DNA from: Erodium maritimum
Taxonomy: Eukaryota; Streptophyta; Magnoliopsida; Geraniales; Geraniaceae
DNA length: 64,000 nt
Direction of reading: 5' to 3'
NCBI GenBank assembly: GCA_963921825.1
Contig: OY997588.1
Location: 138,725,203 to 138,789,202 of the forward strand
Part shown: piece after piece, positions 22,191 through 35,174 of the stretch
Layout: each line of letters starts with the position of its first letter
How positions within the stretch are numbered: position 1 is the first letter of the stretch
The notes under the pieces: generated by a model
Told to the model about the DNA's origin: nothing
The model's input: only the letters and a program-made list of their open reading frames with translations
The model's database searches: none
Translations under genes and position numbers: made by a program

Positions 22191-24256
22191 ATACCGAGAA
22201 ATGAGTGAATAGAATGTTCTGTGGCGTAACTTGGGCCGTAAATCTGCAAATAGGACTAACGAACGTCGTAACGCCCATGGCTCACAGGTCAATACTGAGG
22301 CTATTTCTTTTGCAGATCGAAAGAAAAAACCGATTACGCTGTCCTCCAGCGGTCAAGTCCCCACATCAGGGAGTTGCCACAATTCCGATAACCAATCCAC
22401 CAGAGACTGCTACTAGAATGTTTTCAAGGTCAGTACACGAGTCGCCACCGCGTAGGCGAAGTTAAGGCACCTACCAGAAAGCTGAATCGGAGGAACGAAA
22501 ACCTCATAGATGGACATGACTCCCATTATGATGCTAAGATCCTTCAAACCGCCTTACTCATATTCTGGCTGCCGAACTTGTCTCCTATCACGACCCCAAA
22601 GATCCTTGTCCCATCCACATGTGAACCACCATGAACCGACCCACTAAAATCCCGATGTTTCACCCGAGGTGATGGTGCTCTAAGACCCGTCGGGTCCATA
22701 TGCCGCCACCATTTCCCATCCTCACCCGGAGAGGGTGACAATCGTGTTCGTCCCTAAGGCAAGCTCATTGTGGGTTCAGAGGATAGTCCTCGATTAGTTG
22801 ACTCGTCGATGAACTTCGTGTCGTCTTCCTCTTCAACTGAACCCCACCAACGTCCAAGCAAACCCGTTCCAAGGCCCTCGATGTCATGCACCTCTAGCCC
22901 TTGACTAGTTGAAACGTCATTGTCGATTCTGGTCAAGGAACCGATTAAGGCACAAGGACATATGGATCCACCACTTGGGGCTTCCTTGGGCAAGGACCCC
23001 TTGTCGGGGTCCCCGAAAAATCCTTCTCGGCTGCCCTAGGAGCCCGCCTTATCGAGAACTATGTCCCCCCGTCGACGCCGCTGTAGGAGAACCACCCGCC
23101 TCCGCCTACGCGGAGAGCACGAGCCCCGCCTCCGTCACCAGCGCGAGCCTAAAAGGACCTGCCACCGGAGATGAGGAAAAGAGACTCACTATGTGAGCCG
23201 GGGAAGGAACCGTCGGACCCCCACTACCAAAATTCGTTGTCGCTGCTTTTCCATTGTCACCGTCCATCGCTACAAACTCGAGGGAGAGGAGTGAGCACTA
23301 GGATTTTTCATAAATAGCTAAGGGATAAATAGAACAAAATAACACTTAAAATATGAATTTAAGTAAATCGGATAATAATTGAAAGACTTAACCAGAGCAT
23401 TATTTTAAATTTATAATCATATATTAAACCAAAGTAAAGGGTGGGAAACTGTTAGGGTTGAGAGTTCTCAATCCTAACCACCAAAAGTCATTGTCGTTAG
23501 TCTCCTTCTGTCTTTGTTCAGGATGTCGTCATCGTATAAGACCTCCATCACCAAGAGACTGCTCGTGAGTCTCTTCCTTAAAATCTTGGTGTTGTTATTT
23601 TTCGCGCCTCCCTACTGTGATGGAGATTGCCCTCTCCGTGTTAGCCCCTCATGCCAGGTGCAAACATATGGTCACATCAAGAGGGGCTCTCGTTGGCCTA
23701 AATAATCAGACGACTCAGGCGAGTTCCGCTATGCAGCCTCGCCAAGTACAATGAGGCCACCCGACCCTGAGTTGTTTCGGAGGACGAACAGCCCCTTCCT
23801 ACTCTGGGAATCTCATGTGATCCCTGCATGTACCAGGCGCGTTCCCAAGAAATTTAGTGATTTTTTTTAGGAAATCATATTGGTATTCAGCTTACATTGA
23901 TCGAGTTTAGGTCGAGCTGAAGATGATTTTGGCTTTGATTTTCCGTCTTGTTATGATTCTAGAGTTATTTTATTGTGTAATTCTTCTTTTAGGTTGTACG
24001 TGTCTTAATTTTCTGTTGTTAGTTTGTGTTTGTTTTAGTTTTTTAAATGTCAAAACAAAGTGATTGGCCACTCAAAAATCCGACTATACCACATGATCCT
24101 TTAAAAGATTACTTATAGTTTTCAGATGATCTACTCTTCTTCCATTTTCTCGTTTTATTTGATGGTTTCATGGCTTTTACGGAGGAGATGGAAGGAGGGG
24201 TGAAGGAGGTCGACGTCGGGGTGCATATATGACCTCGTCTTTCGGAGCTTGAAACC
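22191..24256. other. Unclassified, retroposon-like decayed DNA
   Basis: GC-rich at 22200-23300. On the minus strand from about 23270 it reads MDGDNGKAATTNFGSGGP, then Pro/Ser/Gly-rich pieces in broken frames. This compares loosely to low-complexity parts of plant LINE ORF1, but there is no diagnostic domain. 23300-24256 is AT-rich with no gene seen. Classification is uncertain. Confidence 0.3.
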
Positions 24257-26141
24257 GTGGACTCGACGTTCGGGTCGGGATCGGTCGGGCGGGAGGAGAC
24301 GGCTGGGGAAGAAGACCGGCTGGTCTCTGTAGGGGCGGAGACGGGGGAGGGATCGGAGTCGGGGCCCCCGGTGGTGGTGATCACGGGGGACGACGATCCC
24401 GTGTTATCGGACGGTACGTGGACGGAAAGGGACGGGTCGGCTCCGGTGATGCAGTTCTCGGCCATGGAGGAGGCGGGCTGGGCTCCCGGGGGACGGGTTC
24501 GGTCGGGACCGAGCTGTCTCCACCGCATGCCGGCAAAAGGCCCCCGGCCGAGGAGGCTGGGCAGCGGGGCTGTGAAGAGCACGATGGAGGCGGGAGCAGA
24601 TCGAGTCGTCGACAGTGGGGGATTCGCTCCTTTACTGTCGTCGCCCATGAGGGAGGAGAACACCCCGATCCCGGTTTCTTCGGACTCGGAATTCACGCCG
24701 GAGGAGATGCCGGAGGCGGTTGCTTGGCGACGAAGGAAGGGGAAGGGTTTGGCGGCGGCAGATCCGGGTAGGGTTGAGCAGGCTCGGGCTGGAGAAGACG
24801 TGGGCCTAGGTCGTGGGTTCATGGGTGGTGCTCGTTGGGCTGCTGCGCTGGGTCAGAAGTCTGTCTGGGCCCAGGGTGGTGGAGGTGATGTAACCCGGTG
24901 GGTAGCGAGATTTGGAGCGGGTTGGGTCAATATTGAGGGGTCGGGTGGGCTAAGGGTCGAGCCGGGCGAGCGGGGCGGCAATAATCCTAGGTCGGGTCAA
25001 GATCGCGGTTTTGGCCCGAGCCCATATGGGCGCCCGACCTAGGCGGGTCAGGGGAACCCGATTTTTAGGGTCCACCCGGTTGACCCATATCTCGGACAGA
25101 GGCGCTCCTCGGGGGATCAGGTTGGAGTTTTGGATTCCCAGATGGGCGCTATGAGGATCAAGGAGGTAGTAGTGTCAGTGCAAGAGGTTACTGGCCGTGG
25201 GAATCTGTATCGGTTCGCACTGGCAGCTAAGGTCCTGACTACCAGGAAATTATTTTGGAAGTCAGTGGTGGCGCGAATGGAGGATGTATGGGGAATGAAA
25301 GACTAGGCTAAACCCCTAGAGGGAGGCCTGGTCGCTTTCTTCTTCCGACCAACTAAGGAGATGGAAAAGGTCTTGTTGGGAGAACCTTGGTCCTTTTGGG
25401 ACTCCCTGATCTTGTTTACGGATCTAAGGGCCCACATGCAGATCAAGGACCTGCAATTCCATCATTTCTCGGTCTGGGCGCGAGTTTCGAATCTGCTAGT
25501 GGGGGCTTGGACGAGAGATGTGGGCTTCAGGGTAGGCACACACATTTGGGGTATGCCAAGGTGTGGATGTGGACAAGGAGGGTCTCTGCTGGGGAGACTT
25601 CATGAAGATCATAATCAGGGCCGATATCCGGGTACTTTTGCAAAGTCAACTCTGGTTCCGCTTATCCGTATCTCAGGTAAGAACTTGCCTGAATATCTCG
25701 TATGAACATTTACCTGAGCATTGTTTTGGGTGTTGCTGTGCGGGTCACCTTTTCCCGGTCTGTCCGGTTGTTGGGGGAGTAAGGGGGTTCTCACTGAAGG
25801 CGCTAAGGGATCCGAGATCGGCGCTAGAGAAAGCGAAACATGGGAAGGCCATCCCAGGGACGAACTGGACGTATATGGGTGGATCAAGAAAGGGAGGCCA
25901 TACCAAAGGGGCACCACAGACACCTCTAAGGAAGGAAGGAAAAGGGTGGTGGGGACATCGGGAAGCAGGGGATGATGAGATACCGGTAGGTTGGTTACCA
26001 CGTGACCCGACGCCGTCATTTTCGGGAAACAAGAGGGCTGAGAGAGAGGAGGACCCAACGGAGGACAAAGAATCAGCGGCGTCGAATGGGGCGTCATCAG
26101 CAGCGGCGGGGGGCTTCAAGCATCCCCGTCTCCAGGAATGA
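24257..26141 (+). pseudogene. LINE ORF1-like protein (DUF4283 + CCHC knuckle), decayed
   Basis: One frame from 24257 runs through TAG codons at 25040-25042 and about 25304. A Gly/Glu-rich N-terminal region precedes a DUF4283-like block at ~25200-25500 (LYRFALAAKVLTTRKLFW, MEDVWGMK, FFFRPTKEMEKVLLGEPWSF). After a frameshift near 25560 the next frame holds KEGLCWGDFMKI and then a zinc knuckle with spacing C-x2-C-x4-H-x4-C (YEHLPEHC, then GHLFPVC) at about 25705-25765, followed by a Lys/Gly-rich tail to 26141. This order is typical of ORF1 of plant L1-type LINEs. No endonuclease or reverse transcriptase ORF2 follows. Confidence 0.7.
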
Positions 26142-27198
26142 GTACTGAGGAGGCAAGGGAGGGTTTTGTTGACTGTACCTTCTCCCTAGTGTATAGGTGG
26201 CATTGGTACCACCAACAGTTGATGAGTTACTTCTCTACCACTTCGGAGTCAGCAATCCCGCGTTCAGGAGCCCTACCATTATCAGTCAAGGGAGGACGAC
26301 GCACGCTGACTTACCGGGGGAGTAATCGGTCCACCACTGCATGTTTATCATCTGATCTGCTCGATCAGTTTCTTATGGTTGGAGTATACTGTATCGGTGT
26401 CCCTGGATGCTACCGCAGTCACACCCCTCCGACCGCCCTTATGCCTAAGAGCAAATTTTACTTTTCTACATTTGTCTTTCAAGTTTTGATAGATTGGTTA
26501 TTATGTATGTTGACTCCTGCATTCGCACGCACCCATAATGTTTTTATATTTATAATATCATCGTTTCTACCTCAAAAAAAAAATATCAATAAAAATCGTT
26601 TCTTTTACAAAAGAAAAAACAAAATATATAACTTAGGAGGACGTTATGCAAAAGGACGGAATATTCTGTATACTTGTCAACTTAAAGCTTAATCCAATAA
26701 TGAAGCAGTGGATAACGTAGAGGAATAGGATAGTAGCTTAATCCTATCATTGTTGTTATGAAGTGTAAGCATGGAACAAACCCCTCTCAAATGTGAACAG
26801 GAAAGCATCCTCTACCAATCCTATTAAAGTTAATTGCAATTAATGATATTAATTTGGTAAGCGACAACAGTTCCATCTTTTTATATTGTATTTTACTTAT
26901 CAATATCACCATAAGTGGACATTTCCTCGTGTTGCAGGTGGCATCGTGAGTCCCACCTCGAGCCTATCCACCACATCACTACTCTTACTTTTCTCCAACA
27001 ATAGTAACAAAAGATACAGTCAGAGTGACTACTACTCTCATATATTTATCTTATTACACGTCTTAATTATGAGTGACATTTCGTTATATAAACTTATGTA
27101 CTTAGAGAACATTTTAGAACAAGCAAATGGATCAGTGAATTTATATTCTTTTTTTTTAGCTGTAAACGTTACCATGTAACAAAATATAAATGCTCAAA
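26142..27198. other. No gene recognised
   Basis: The segment after the LINE-like ORF1 is AT-rich from about 26450, with A-rich stretches near 26573-26620 that could be a retroposon 3' end. I see no supported coding region. Confidence 0.35.
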
Positions 27199-28381
27199 AA
27201 CCCGACCTAAAGTGGACAACTAAATTCAAAACAAAAAGAATTAAAAAGCTCTCGTCTACCTCAAAGAGGTTATCTGCTGCCCTTTTAGGATTTTCGTTTT
27301 TTCTTGCCGCCGCCGCCATCCACGCCGCCCACCTGCAACCGGGTGTTGTTTCTCCTCCTCCACCATACGATACGCTTCCTTCCAGTCGCTTGTCACCACT
27401 GATGCCCCCCTCCGGACATCGTCGCTAGCCCTACGGAGCCAGAGCTCGTCCATCGTGGTCGACGATGGCTCATCCACGGGTACTGTCCCCTCCGCTTGAC
27501 CTGTTCATGGGACCTCCGGTCATGCAACACCGGGGAATTTGGTCGATGCAGGGGCGGGCACCCAGGCCATTGTGGCCGTATCAACCGTACCGGGACGACA
27601 CGCCACGGCTGTACCCTCGTGGGGAGCTAGGGGACGGGGGTCGGGACCAGCGACGGGACCTGGGCTGGCCGGGCACGATCGGAGCCCAACTGGGGGCGGG
27701 GGTGGAGGTCCTGGGATCCCCTGTGTCGCCGTTGCCGATGCTCTGGATTCCTGTTGAAAAAGGGAATCCCATTAGGGTTCCCAGTCGTATAGTGCCGCCG
27801 CTGGCGTCACCTCTAGACGGAGAGCAATGGATCCCGCTGGGACCGACAAAGGCTCAAGCATCGGGAATAGGGTTTCGTGTAGGAGCAGCTGGAATGCAGT
27901 TGGAGGGACTTGACCCTCCGCAGGACGAATGATAGGACCCGGCGGGGGTGGAATGGTCACACTGGGACCTATATCCACAGACCCGGGGCTACTACTATCG
28001 GGGAGTCTCGGGAAATCCGCACCAAAGGCATTACTTCTTGATTGTTATTTTGTTTTAGTTCGAATACATTTTTGGCTAGCTAGGTTGTTTAGGTTTTTTC
28101 ATTTCATGTCTCGTTGTTTTGAGATGATGGTAATGAGTTGTCTTGAGTGTTTGTCAACGATTACAAGTAGACTACTATTATGGGTCCATGAGCGTTGGAC
28201 TTGCTACGGTCGGTCCGGACACATATCTGGAACCCTGGGCGTTTACGCCCTCCCCTGTTTGATTAACTTAGGGTATTAATATTATCTCCGGTCACCCGTT
28301 TAAAAAAAATCAAAACAAAAGAATACTAAAAAACAAGTCCTAATAACATATGACCAATGACACAGAATATAAATGCTCAAA
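27184..28381. mobile_element. Candidate insertion flanked by 15-bp direct repeats
   Basis: ATATAAATGCTCAAA occurs exactly at 27184-27198 and 28367-28381. A 15-bp duplication is in the range produced by target-primed reverse transcription (LINE/SINE type). The enclosed 1168 bp is GC-rich in the middle (27300-28000, Pro/Gly-rich open frame 27465-27932, plus strand) and AT-rich towards the right, with A-rich DNA at 28300-28335. The A-rich part lies about 30 bp from the right repeat rather than abutting it, so the call is tentative. No known protein domain is visible. Confidence 0.45.
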
Positions 28382-30690
28382 TACCAAAGTGTTTCACTGA
28401 GATGTTCAGAAAGTAATACTATAATATCGTCCAAAGAAACTGGTACTGGAAAGGTAAAACAGAACAAACCTATTTTTGGAGTGGCATTGAGGCGGACTGT
28501 ATACTCACCTAAAGAACCAGCGTGCGTCCTCCTCCCTATAGTAATAGTGTACGGCTCCAAAAACGCGAGAGTGTTGGCCTTTGAGGTGGTAGGAGAGTGA
28601 TGTGCCAGAATTTAGTGGGATCATTGCCACCATATGTTCAGTGAGGCGGTGTTACCAACAGACCCCTCACTGGACCATCAGTTTCTCATTGATTGAGGCG
28701 AGGGTGCATGTCCCCCCTCATCGGTAGAGTCTGATGCTTCATCGAGCTTCGTATCACTCTCTGGTTCCATGGTCTGATCAACACCACACCCATTTCCAAC
28801 CACCTCGTCCTTAACAAGATCTGGCGTAGTTCACCCGCAGTTGTACCATCGCCTCGCGCAACCCTATTCGCCTCGTCCTTGACGTTGATCGGTCGCGTTC
28901 CACTCACGATTTCACCAACCTCGTGCACCGCTAGAAACGCGGTAAGGCACGACCCGACCACCTCTATTATTGTAAGTGACAGTATGACTACCCGCTTCGC
29001 ACCACCAACCCATGATGGGATCCCGACGAAGGCACTACGCCACCCCAATCTGATAGTGATGAACCAGATCATGTGAGGCTCCAATCTAAAAACCTCGCTT
29101 CATCGCGTTGGTGGTTTCCCCACTGCTTGGATCTTCAGTGATTCGCATGTGCCTACCATCCCTCCCAGCCTCCTTCCTCTACCGAGCATCTCCCTATCAT
29201 AACGATCCTGCCTCTGTGAGGCAGAAGAGGTTGTCGATTCGTAAGTTGGATTAAAAAAAGAAGGAAAGGGCGTTGTACCTTCTTTAGTACGTGCCTCTAT
29301 CCAGAGAATATGATCATGTGCAACAACGGATTCCTGCCCCCGTTCGTATCCTCCATAAGCAGCCACTATCAAAGCCTGAACATGTCTTTCATCTGGGAAG
29401 TCTGAGCCTTAACCGAAATATCAAAGGCTTTCACGACCATGCGAACATGACGGGAAACTAAGGTTTCCAGTTAGGTTCTTGGTGACAACTTTGTGAAGAG
29501 TAAGATCGTTCCATGGAAGGACCACGATTCCTTGTCTCGAATAGCGTCCTTAGAGTCTTGGGATTGGAATAAGAAGGACATTATAGGGTCTGTAAGGGAC
29601 GTGATGGACAGACCCCGATCGTCCTAAGTAACATCTATTATTCCACAAATGGCTTTATGCCTTACTCGTTTTACGATAAAAAGACGACCGCTGAGTGCAT
29701 ATCGGTATCTAGCATCATCAATGACTGGAACCTTATTGGCGGGGACCTGTATGATGACATCATTTTCATCCAAGTACTCATCCAGTTCTTTCTTGATAAA
29801 GGTAGTTTGGAGGTCCCCAAGTTACTCCTCCCAGGATCGATTCCAACAGTAACAATGGAGGATGGAGATATGAGACAGATGAAAGGGAAGTAGAGGGTGT
29901 ACGAGAAAATGGTCGAGGCGGTGGTGGGAATGAGGAGAGTTCAGCCAGTAGCAGACAACAAGAGTGGGGGGAAGGGAGGAGAAAAAGCCCCATCACCACT
30001 TACCTCATAAAGAGAGAAAGGAAGACATAAAAAGAACAAACACAAAACACGTGAGTGAGGAGCTCAAGACTTTGAAAAAGAGGATTTTCGGTGTCATACA
30101 TTTAATTACTTGACTATTATTTTAACACCAAACACATAGATAGATGTCGCAGTTGGTAAGATAACTTTTAAATATACTTCATTGTATGGTGGTTCTTTGG
30201 TTCAGCTACCTTGGTACTCCGATGATCTCGGCGAGGGTGGGAGGTACGTTTGGTCGATGTCGATTTATCGGGTTCGACGTTGTTGTATGGTCCCAAGGAG
30301 TTCTTTTCTCGTTATGTGGCCTTTGGTCTACTTCGGTTCTTTTTGGAACAAATCTATTGGTGTTGTAGTATCGTTAATCCTAACATTAGATTCATGTATT
30401 TGCTTCTTATTTCTCTCCAAAATCACGGGTTACACTCTTTTTTGGAGAGTTGTATTTTTGCTGCTATTTACCATATCCTTAGTCCCTTACCTTAGTCCCT
30501 CACCTTTGAAATTGGTGAATTTTATAAAACCCCACTTAACAAAAAAAACTTCATGACATGATGAACTGATTCTCATAATCATGATGGTCGTTAAAATTGA
30601 GATGAAGTGTCTATAGAAATTAAATGGAACGTATAAAATGTGGTATCGAAAGAAAGCATGAAGACTAAATGTGAAGCAGGATAAGAAATA
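28382..30690. other. Unclassified decayed sequence
   Basis: Several open stretches (for example 28686-29084 and 29100-29372 on minus, 29657-29893 on plus) have no motif I can assign and are broken by stops. The composition and the Ser/Arg/Gly-rich reading resemble the other decayed retroposon blocks. From 30030 the DNA is AT-rich and apparently non-coding. Confidence 0.3.
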
Positions 30691-31011
30691 CGGAAAACGT
30701 CATTTCCTAGCCCAGTTAAAAAGGTCATTCGCACATCCTAGCCGCGCTCCACTTTTTGTGACAGTCCTAACACAAATGTGGTATTTTGTTACAAATCCTA
30801 ACATGAATGTGGTATTTTTTTTACAAAAAAAATAGCATAAATGTGGTATTTTGTTATAAATCCTAGCCCCATTGTCCATAATTATTTTACACGTGATTGG
30901 TAGCTTTTGTAAACGTGTACTACGTTTGTGTTAGAATCTGTTACAAAATGTGGAGCACGATTAAAACATGCAAATAACCATTCCGACTGAACTAGAAATG
31001 GATGTTATCCC
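30691..31011. mobile_element. 321-bp foldback MITE with 9-bp target duplication
   Basis: An exact duplication TAAGAAATA flanks it at 30682-30690 and 31012-31020. The left arm (CGGAAAACGTCATTTCCTAG ... CGCTCCACTTTTTGTGACAG) pairs with the reverse complement of the right arm (GGGATAACATCCATTTCTAG ... TGCTCCACATTTTGTAACAG). The centre has a short tandem of AATGTGGTATTTTGTTA-like units. It is Mutator-type by duplication length and non-coding. It ends about 300 bp upstream of the SWEET2 start codon, so it may lie in that promoter. Confidence 0.9.
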
Positions 31012-31317
31012 TAAGAAATATTATCTCTTACCAAATAAATTTATGATTCATTTATGTTTTTTTTTTTTTTTTTTTGAAAAGATGTTTTTTACTTAATATT
31101 ACAATCTCGAACACATGTTTTTCAATCCCGTTTCATCCCATCTCACCATTATTGCCATCCCGTCGAAAATGATCTGTAATGCCTACGTCAACAAAAATGA
31201 GTCCTTTTAAACACTCACTATTACAATTGAGAAGCCTCTTCATTCAGAGTTCATATATTTTTGTTTCTGAAATTGAATTGAATTAGAAGAATCAACTGAG
31301 CAGCAGCAGCTTGAGAG

Positions 31318-33094
31318 ATGTTTTCACTTTCAACTGATGAGTCGTCTTCTCCGTATTCTCTCTGCTCCGATGCCGCTGGAATTGCTGGTACCATTTTTAT
31401 CTTCTCCTCCTCTGAAGATAAAAATATTGTCTTTTGCGCTTCTTCCTTCAATAAACTTTGTTTTTTCTTCTTGCCCATTACATTATAGGTTCAGATTCTT
31501 ACTTCCATGAACTTTTTACCTTTTTTTATGGTTCCCATGAGGCAGACCCAGAACTGCTATGAAGAGGACTGAACCTTCTGGGACTTATTTTCTCAAGAAT
31601 GTGGTTGAAGCCATTCTCTAGTTTTTGCTTCATAGCTCTGTGAATTGAAATATACTTTACTCCTTTTGGTGTTTATACAGTAGTTTTGAGGAAGAAGGAT
31701 TGGGATGATAGTGTTATGATTAATTTGCATTTGATGGCAAAAATAACCAATATTTAGTTGAAAGATTCGTTCTTGCTTCAAAATTTGAATGGTTCTTGCT
31801 TTTATAGGATATGGGTTACTTTTCTCATTCTGAATTTTTGTTTCCCAAATGGGTTTTTGGAGACACCCATTAAATCTTAACTGCTCATTAAGGAGGAGGG
31901 CATTTTAAACCCTTTATATTTGATTTTGTCATAACATATGTACTAGTAAGAGAAGATCTCTGGGAATCTTGAATCCTAAAACCTAAACTGTGCCATCGAT
32001 TACGGTATAAGATATTTATGATGTTCTAAAAATCCAGCAATGTTATCCTTCTCTTGATGATGCCCATTTTTTGATTGCAGGAAACCTCTTTGCATTCGTG
32101 TTGTTTGTGTCACCAATGTAAGTCCTTCTGCACCTTTGTTTATCATGGAATGGTTTGTAGGCGATGATTCTCAAGAAGCTCACTCATTTTTACGAATTTT
32201 CTTATCCTCTTAGACCCACTTTTAGGAGAATAATCAGAAACGAGTCGACGGAACAGTTTTCTGAGCTCCCTTATGTATATGCCTTGTTGAATTGCTTGAT
32301 ATGTCTGTGGTACGGAATGCCTGTTGTATCGCCTGGTATCATACTGGTGGCTACGGTCAATTCAATTGGAGCTGTTTTCCAACTAATCTACGTGTGCATT
32401 TTCATCAGATATGCTGTAAGGTCAAAACAGGTAATTACTAATTCTTCCAAGTTTTCCTCTACATTGATTGAAACCGGATCTCGGTTACCTTATCACATAC
32501 TAAAAACTCGACATGATTGTTACGTTTTGTTAGCAGCTGAAGATTATTGGTCTGTTGTTAGCAGTTTTTGCCTTTTTCGCTGCCATAGTGTTTGTAAGCA
32601 TCTACTTCCTTGGCTCCTCTGCAAGACAAACATTTGTTGGATACTTGAGCGTTGCTTCTCTCATTTCCATGTTTGCTTCACCGCTTTTTGTCATTGTTAG
32701 TGCATCGAAAAATCTTGATACATACATTTTGGTTTATGTTTGGATATCCTTACAATTATGGACAAATGTATCTTCCAGAACTTGGTGATCAAAATGAGGA
32801 GCGTTGAATACATGCCGTTCTATCTTTCACTCTCAACCTTCTTGATGAGCCTCTCTTTCTTTGCATATGGAATGCTGAAGCATGATCCTTTTATTTTTGT
32901 AAGTAGCCCTCAGTGTATAGTTTCCAATAGAAGGAAGAAAACTGGTTCCTTACAAACTGTATAACGATTTGTTTTCCATTTTACTGCAGGCCCCGAATGG
33001 AATTGGAACGGTTCTCGGGATCCTTCAGTTGATATTGTACTACTATTTTAGTAAATCTGGACGAGACTCGAGAGATGAGCCTCTATTAAGTTGA
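31318..33094 (+). CDS. SWEET2: SWEET2-type bidirectional sugar transporter
   Basis: Exons 31318-31387, 32081-32117, 32214-32430, 32537-32695, 32779-32898 and 32990-33094 total 708 nt, 235 residues plus stop, with all GT-AG junctions in phase. The exon sizes (a 37-nt second exon, a 120-nt fifth exon) follow the usual SWEET plan. The protein starts MFSLSTDESSSPYS and enters the first MtN3/saliva repeat with AGIAGNLFAFVLFVSP, then PTFRRIIRNESTEQFS and LPYVYALLNCLICLWYG. The second repeat has SVASLISMFASPLFVI, NLVIKMRSVEYMPFYLSLS and GIGTVLGILQLILYYYF. This is the seven-helix architecture of SWEETs. The N-terminus and the STEQFS and FASPLF signatures fit the SWEET2 clade (clade I), known for vacuolar-membrane sugar transport. 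Subclade assignment is by memory of motifs. A MITE lies 307 bp upstream and a Mutator-like element about 550 bp downstream. Confidence 0.92.
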
Positions 33095-33646
33095 CTTGCA
33101 TGAATGAGATTGGCCAAAAGGGGGAGATAAGTAGCCATTTTTGTGTTCATTGAAGATCATGGAAGTTGAACATATCCAGAAAAGATCAAGAAGATGGATT
33201 GGGTTTCTCGGATTCACTTGGTAGCCTGATTAACCAAGTCGGGTTCGATTTATGTTCATTCTGCAACTTTAATTGTGAAATAGATTTGATTTTTTTTCCC
33301 TTTCTTTCTGAATTCAAAGATACCGTAGGTGTAGAAATGGACTGCGGAACTTCCATGTTAGCGTTGAATGTTGTGGTGGCATGGCATATTTGGATTACAC
33401 CAATGAATGTAAATTTGAAAATGTGCGTTTCTGATGGAAGCGAATGAAGATAAACATGTGATATTATCCCCATCGATTGCTCTGAACTAAAGCAGTGTAA
33501 GAGTATGTACAACACAGGGATTGGATTAAGGGCGACTTTGTTCCACAATGATGAGAATCAAGTAGAAGTTTGGGTTGGGGCTCAAATTGTGAGTGGATGC
33601 AGACTGGATATTGAATTTATTAAATTCTTTATTGAAACAGTAAATG

Positions 33647-35174
33647 GAGGAGAAATCTAATAGAAACCCTCATTATCCTAAAAACTGTGTGAATCAATCC
33701 TAGCCATACACCCTTTAAATCCAACATTCACCATAATGCCACATCATCATCCCAATTCTACCAAAACTCACGTCCATTTCTTCCTTTCTCACACAAGCAA
33801 GGGCATAATTGTAAAAGCATGGTGCCATGTGGACAAGTGTCCATTTTTTTTCTTAACCAATTCACTCATTTAATATTTCCCGATTAGTTTGAACTCCGAT
33901 TAGCTTCAAACTTGCGCCAATATTTTTCTTTTCCCAAGGGCTTCAAATCAAGATCAGTCATGCATATATTTTGAAGCACGAAAATAAAAAGTTATATTGG
34001 GGTGATAAAAACAATGTTAAGTGTTGATAAATCTTCACTAATAAATTTTTTATATCGAGGTATCAAACTAGTGCTAAATAGTGTTTAATGTTGATAAAAC
34101 TAGTGCTTAGTGTTCATAAAAAAACATGTGATGATGTAATAAAAATCATGTTCGATTTTGGAAAATGAGGTGATAAAACTAGTGTTCAGTGCTGATAAAC
34201 CCAGTGTATAGTGTTGATAAACCCAGTGTATAATGTTGATAAACCCAGTGTGTAGTGTTGATAAAAATTACACAGACTTAACTTTTTTTTAAAAATCAGC
34301 CCCAAAATAAGGGGGATAACCTAGAGTTTAGTGTTGATAAAAAAAACATGTGATGGGATGATGAAAACACATGTAATTTAATGATAAACATAGTGTTTAA
34401 TGTTGATAAAACTAGTGCTTAGTGTTCATAAAAAAACATGTGATGATGTGATAAAAATCATGTTCGATTTTGGAAAATGAAGTGATAAAACTGGTGTTCA
34501 GTGTTGATAAACCCAGTGTATAGTGTTGATAAAAATTACCCAGACTTAACTTTTTTTAAAATCAGCCCCGAAATAAGGGTGATAACCTAGAGTTTAGTGT
34601 TGATAAAAAAAGCATGTGATGGGATGATAAAAACACATGTAATTGAATGATAAACATAGTGTTTAGTGTTGATAAAACTAGTGCTTAGTGTTCATAAAAA
34701 AACATGTGATGATGTGATAAAAATCATGTTCGATTCTGGAAAATGAGGTGATAAATCCAGTGTATAGTGTTGATAAATCCAGTGTATAGTGTTGACAAAC
34801 TCACTGTATAGTGTTGATAAAAATTACCCAGACTTAACTTTTTTTAAAAAAATCAACCCCGAAAACAATTTTTTTTCGTGCTTCAAAATATATTCATGAC
34901 TGATCTTGATAGAAAGCCCTTGAAAAAACAAAACTAATGGCGCAAGTTTGAAGCCAATCGGAGTTCAAACGAAGCGGGAAAAATTAAATTAGTGAATTGG
35001 TAAAAAAAAAATATGATGGTTTTACTAAAAAGCTCTTACCCCTTACTAAAAAATGTTTTTTTTTTGCAGTCAACAAATCAATTGCATCTCATCCATCCAT
35101 TCTTAAAATGAATGGCTTGGATTGGTTCACACAGTTTTTACGTTAAGGAGTGGTTTCTATTTGATTTTTCCTCA
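33647..35174. mobile_element. Mutator-like non-autonomous element with long TIRs and internal minisatellite
   Basis: The exact 9-bp duplication CAGTAAATG lies at 33638-33646 and 35175-35183. The terminal inverted repeats extend over about 320-360 bp with indels. The left begins GAGGAGAAATCTAATAGAAA and the right, inverted, begins TGAGGAAAAATCAAATAGAA. Inner parts also match (TTGAACTCCGATTAGCTTCA against TTGAACTCCGATTGGCTTCA, and AAGATCAGTCATG on both). Between the arms lies a repetitive core built on GTGTTGATAAA. There is no ORF. Long inverted arms plus a 9-bp duplication are the MULE signature. Confidence 0.93.
34020..34850. repeat. Higher-order GTGTTGATAAA minisatellite inside the MULE
   Basis: The short unit (a)gtgttgataaa with variable spacers recurs throughout. 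It is organised into a larger unit whose landmark actagtgcttagtgttcata occurs at about 34099, 34411 and 34677, giving larger periods of roughly 312 and 266 bp. Each large unit also carries catgttcgattttggaaaat (tct in one copy) and cccagacttaactttttt. Confidence 0.85.

Noticed and set aside
24109-24822. 237-codon Ser/Pro-rich minus-strand frame
   Set aside because: It is the GC-rich complement of the plus-strand LINE-like ORF1, which carries the recognisable domains.
31251-31478. Lys-rich minus-strand frame over SWEET2 exon 1
   Set aside because: It is the antisense of the SWEET2 first exon and 5' region, and has no homologous features.
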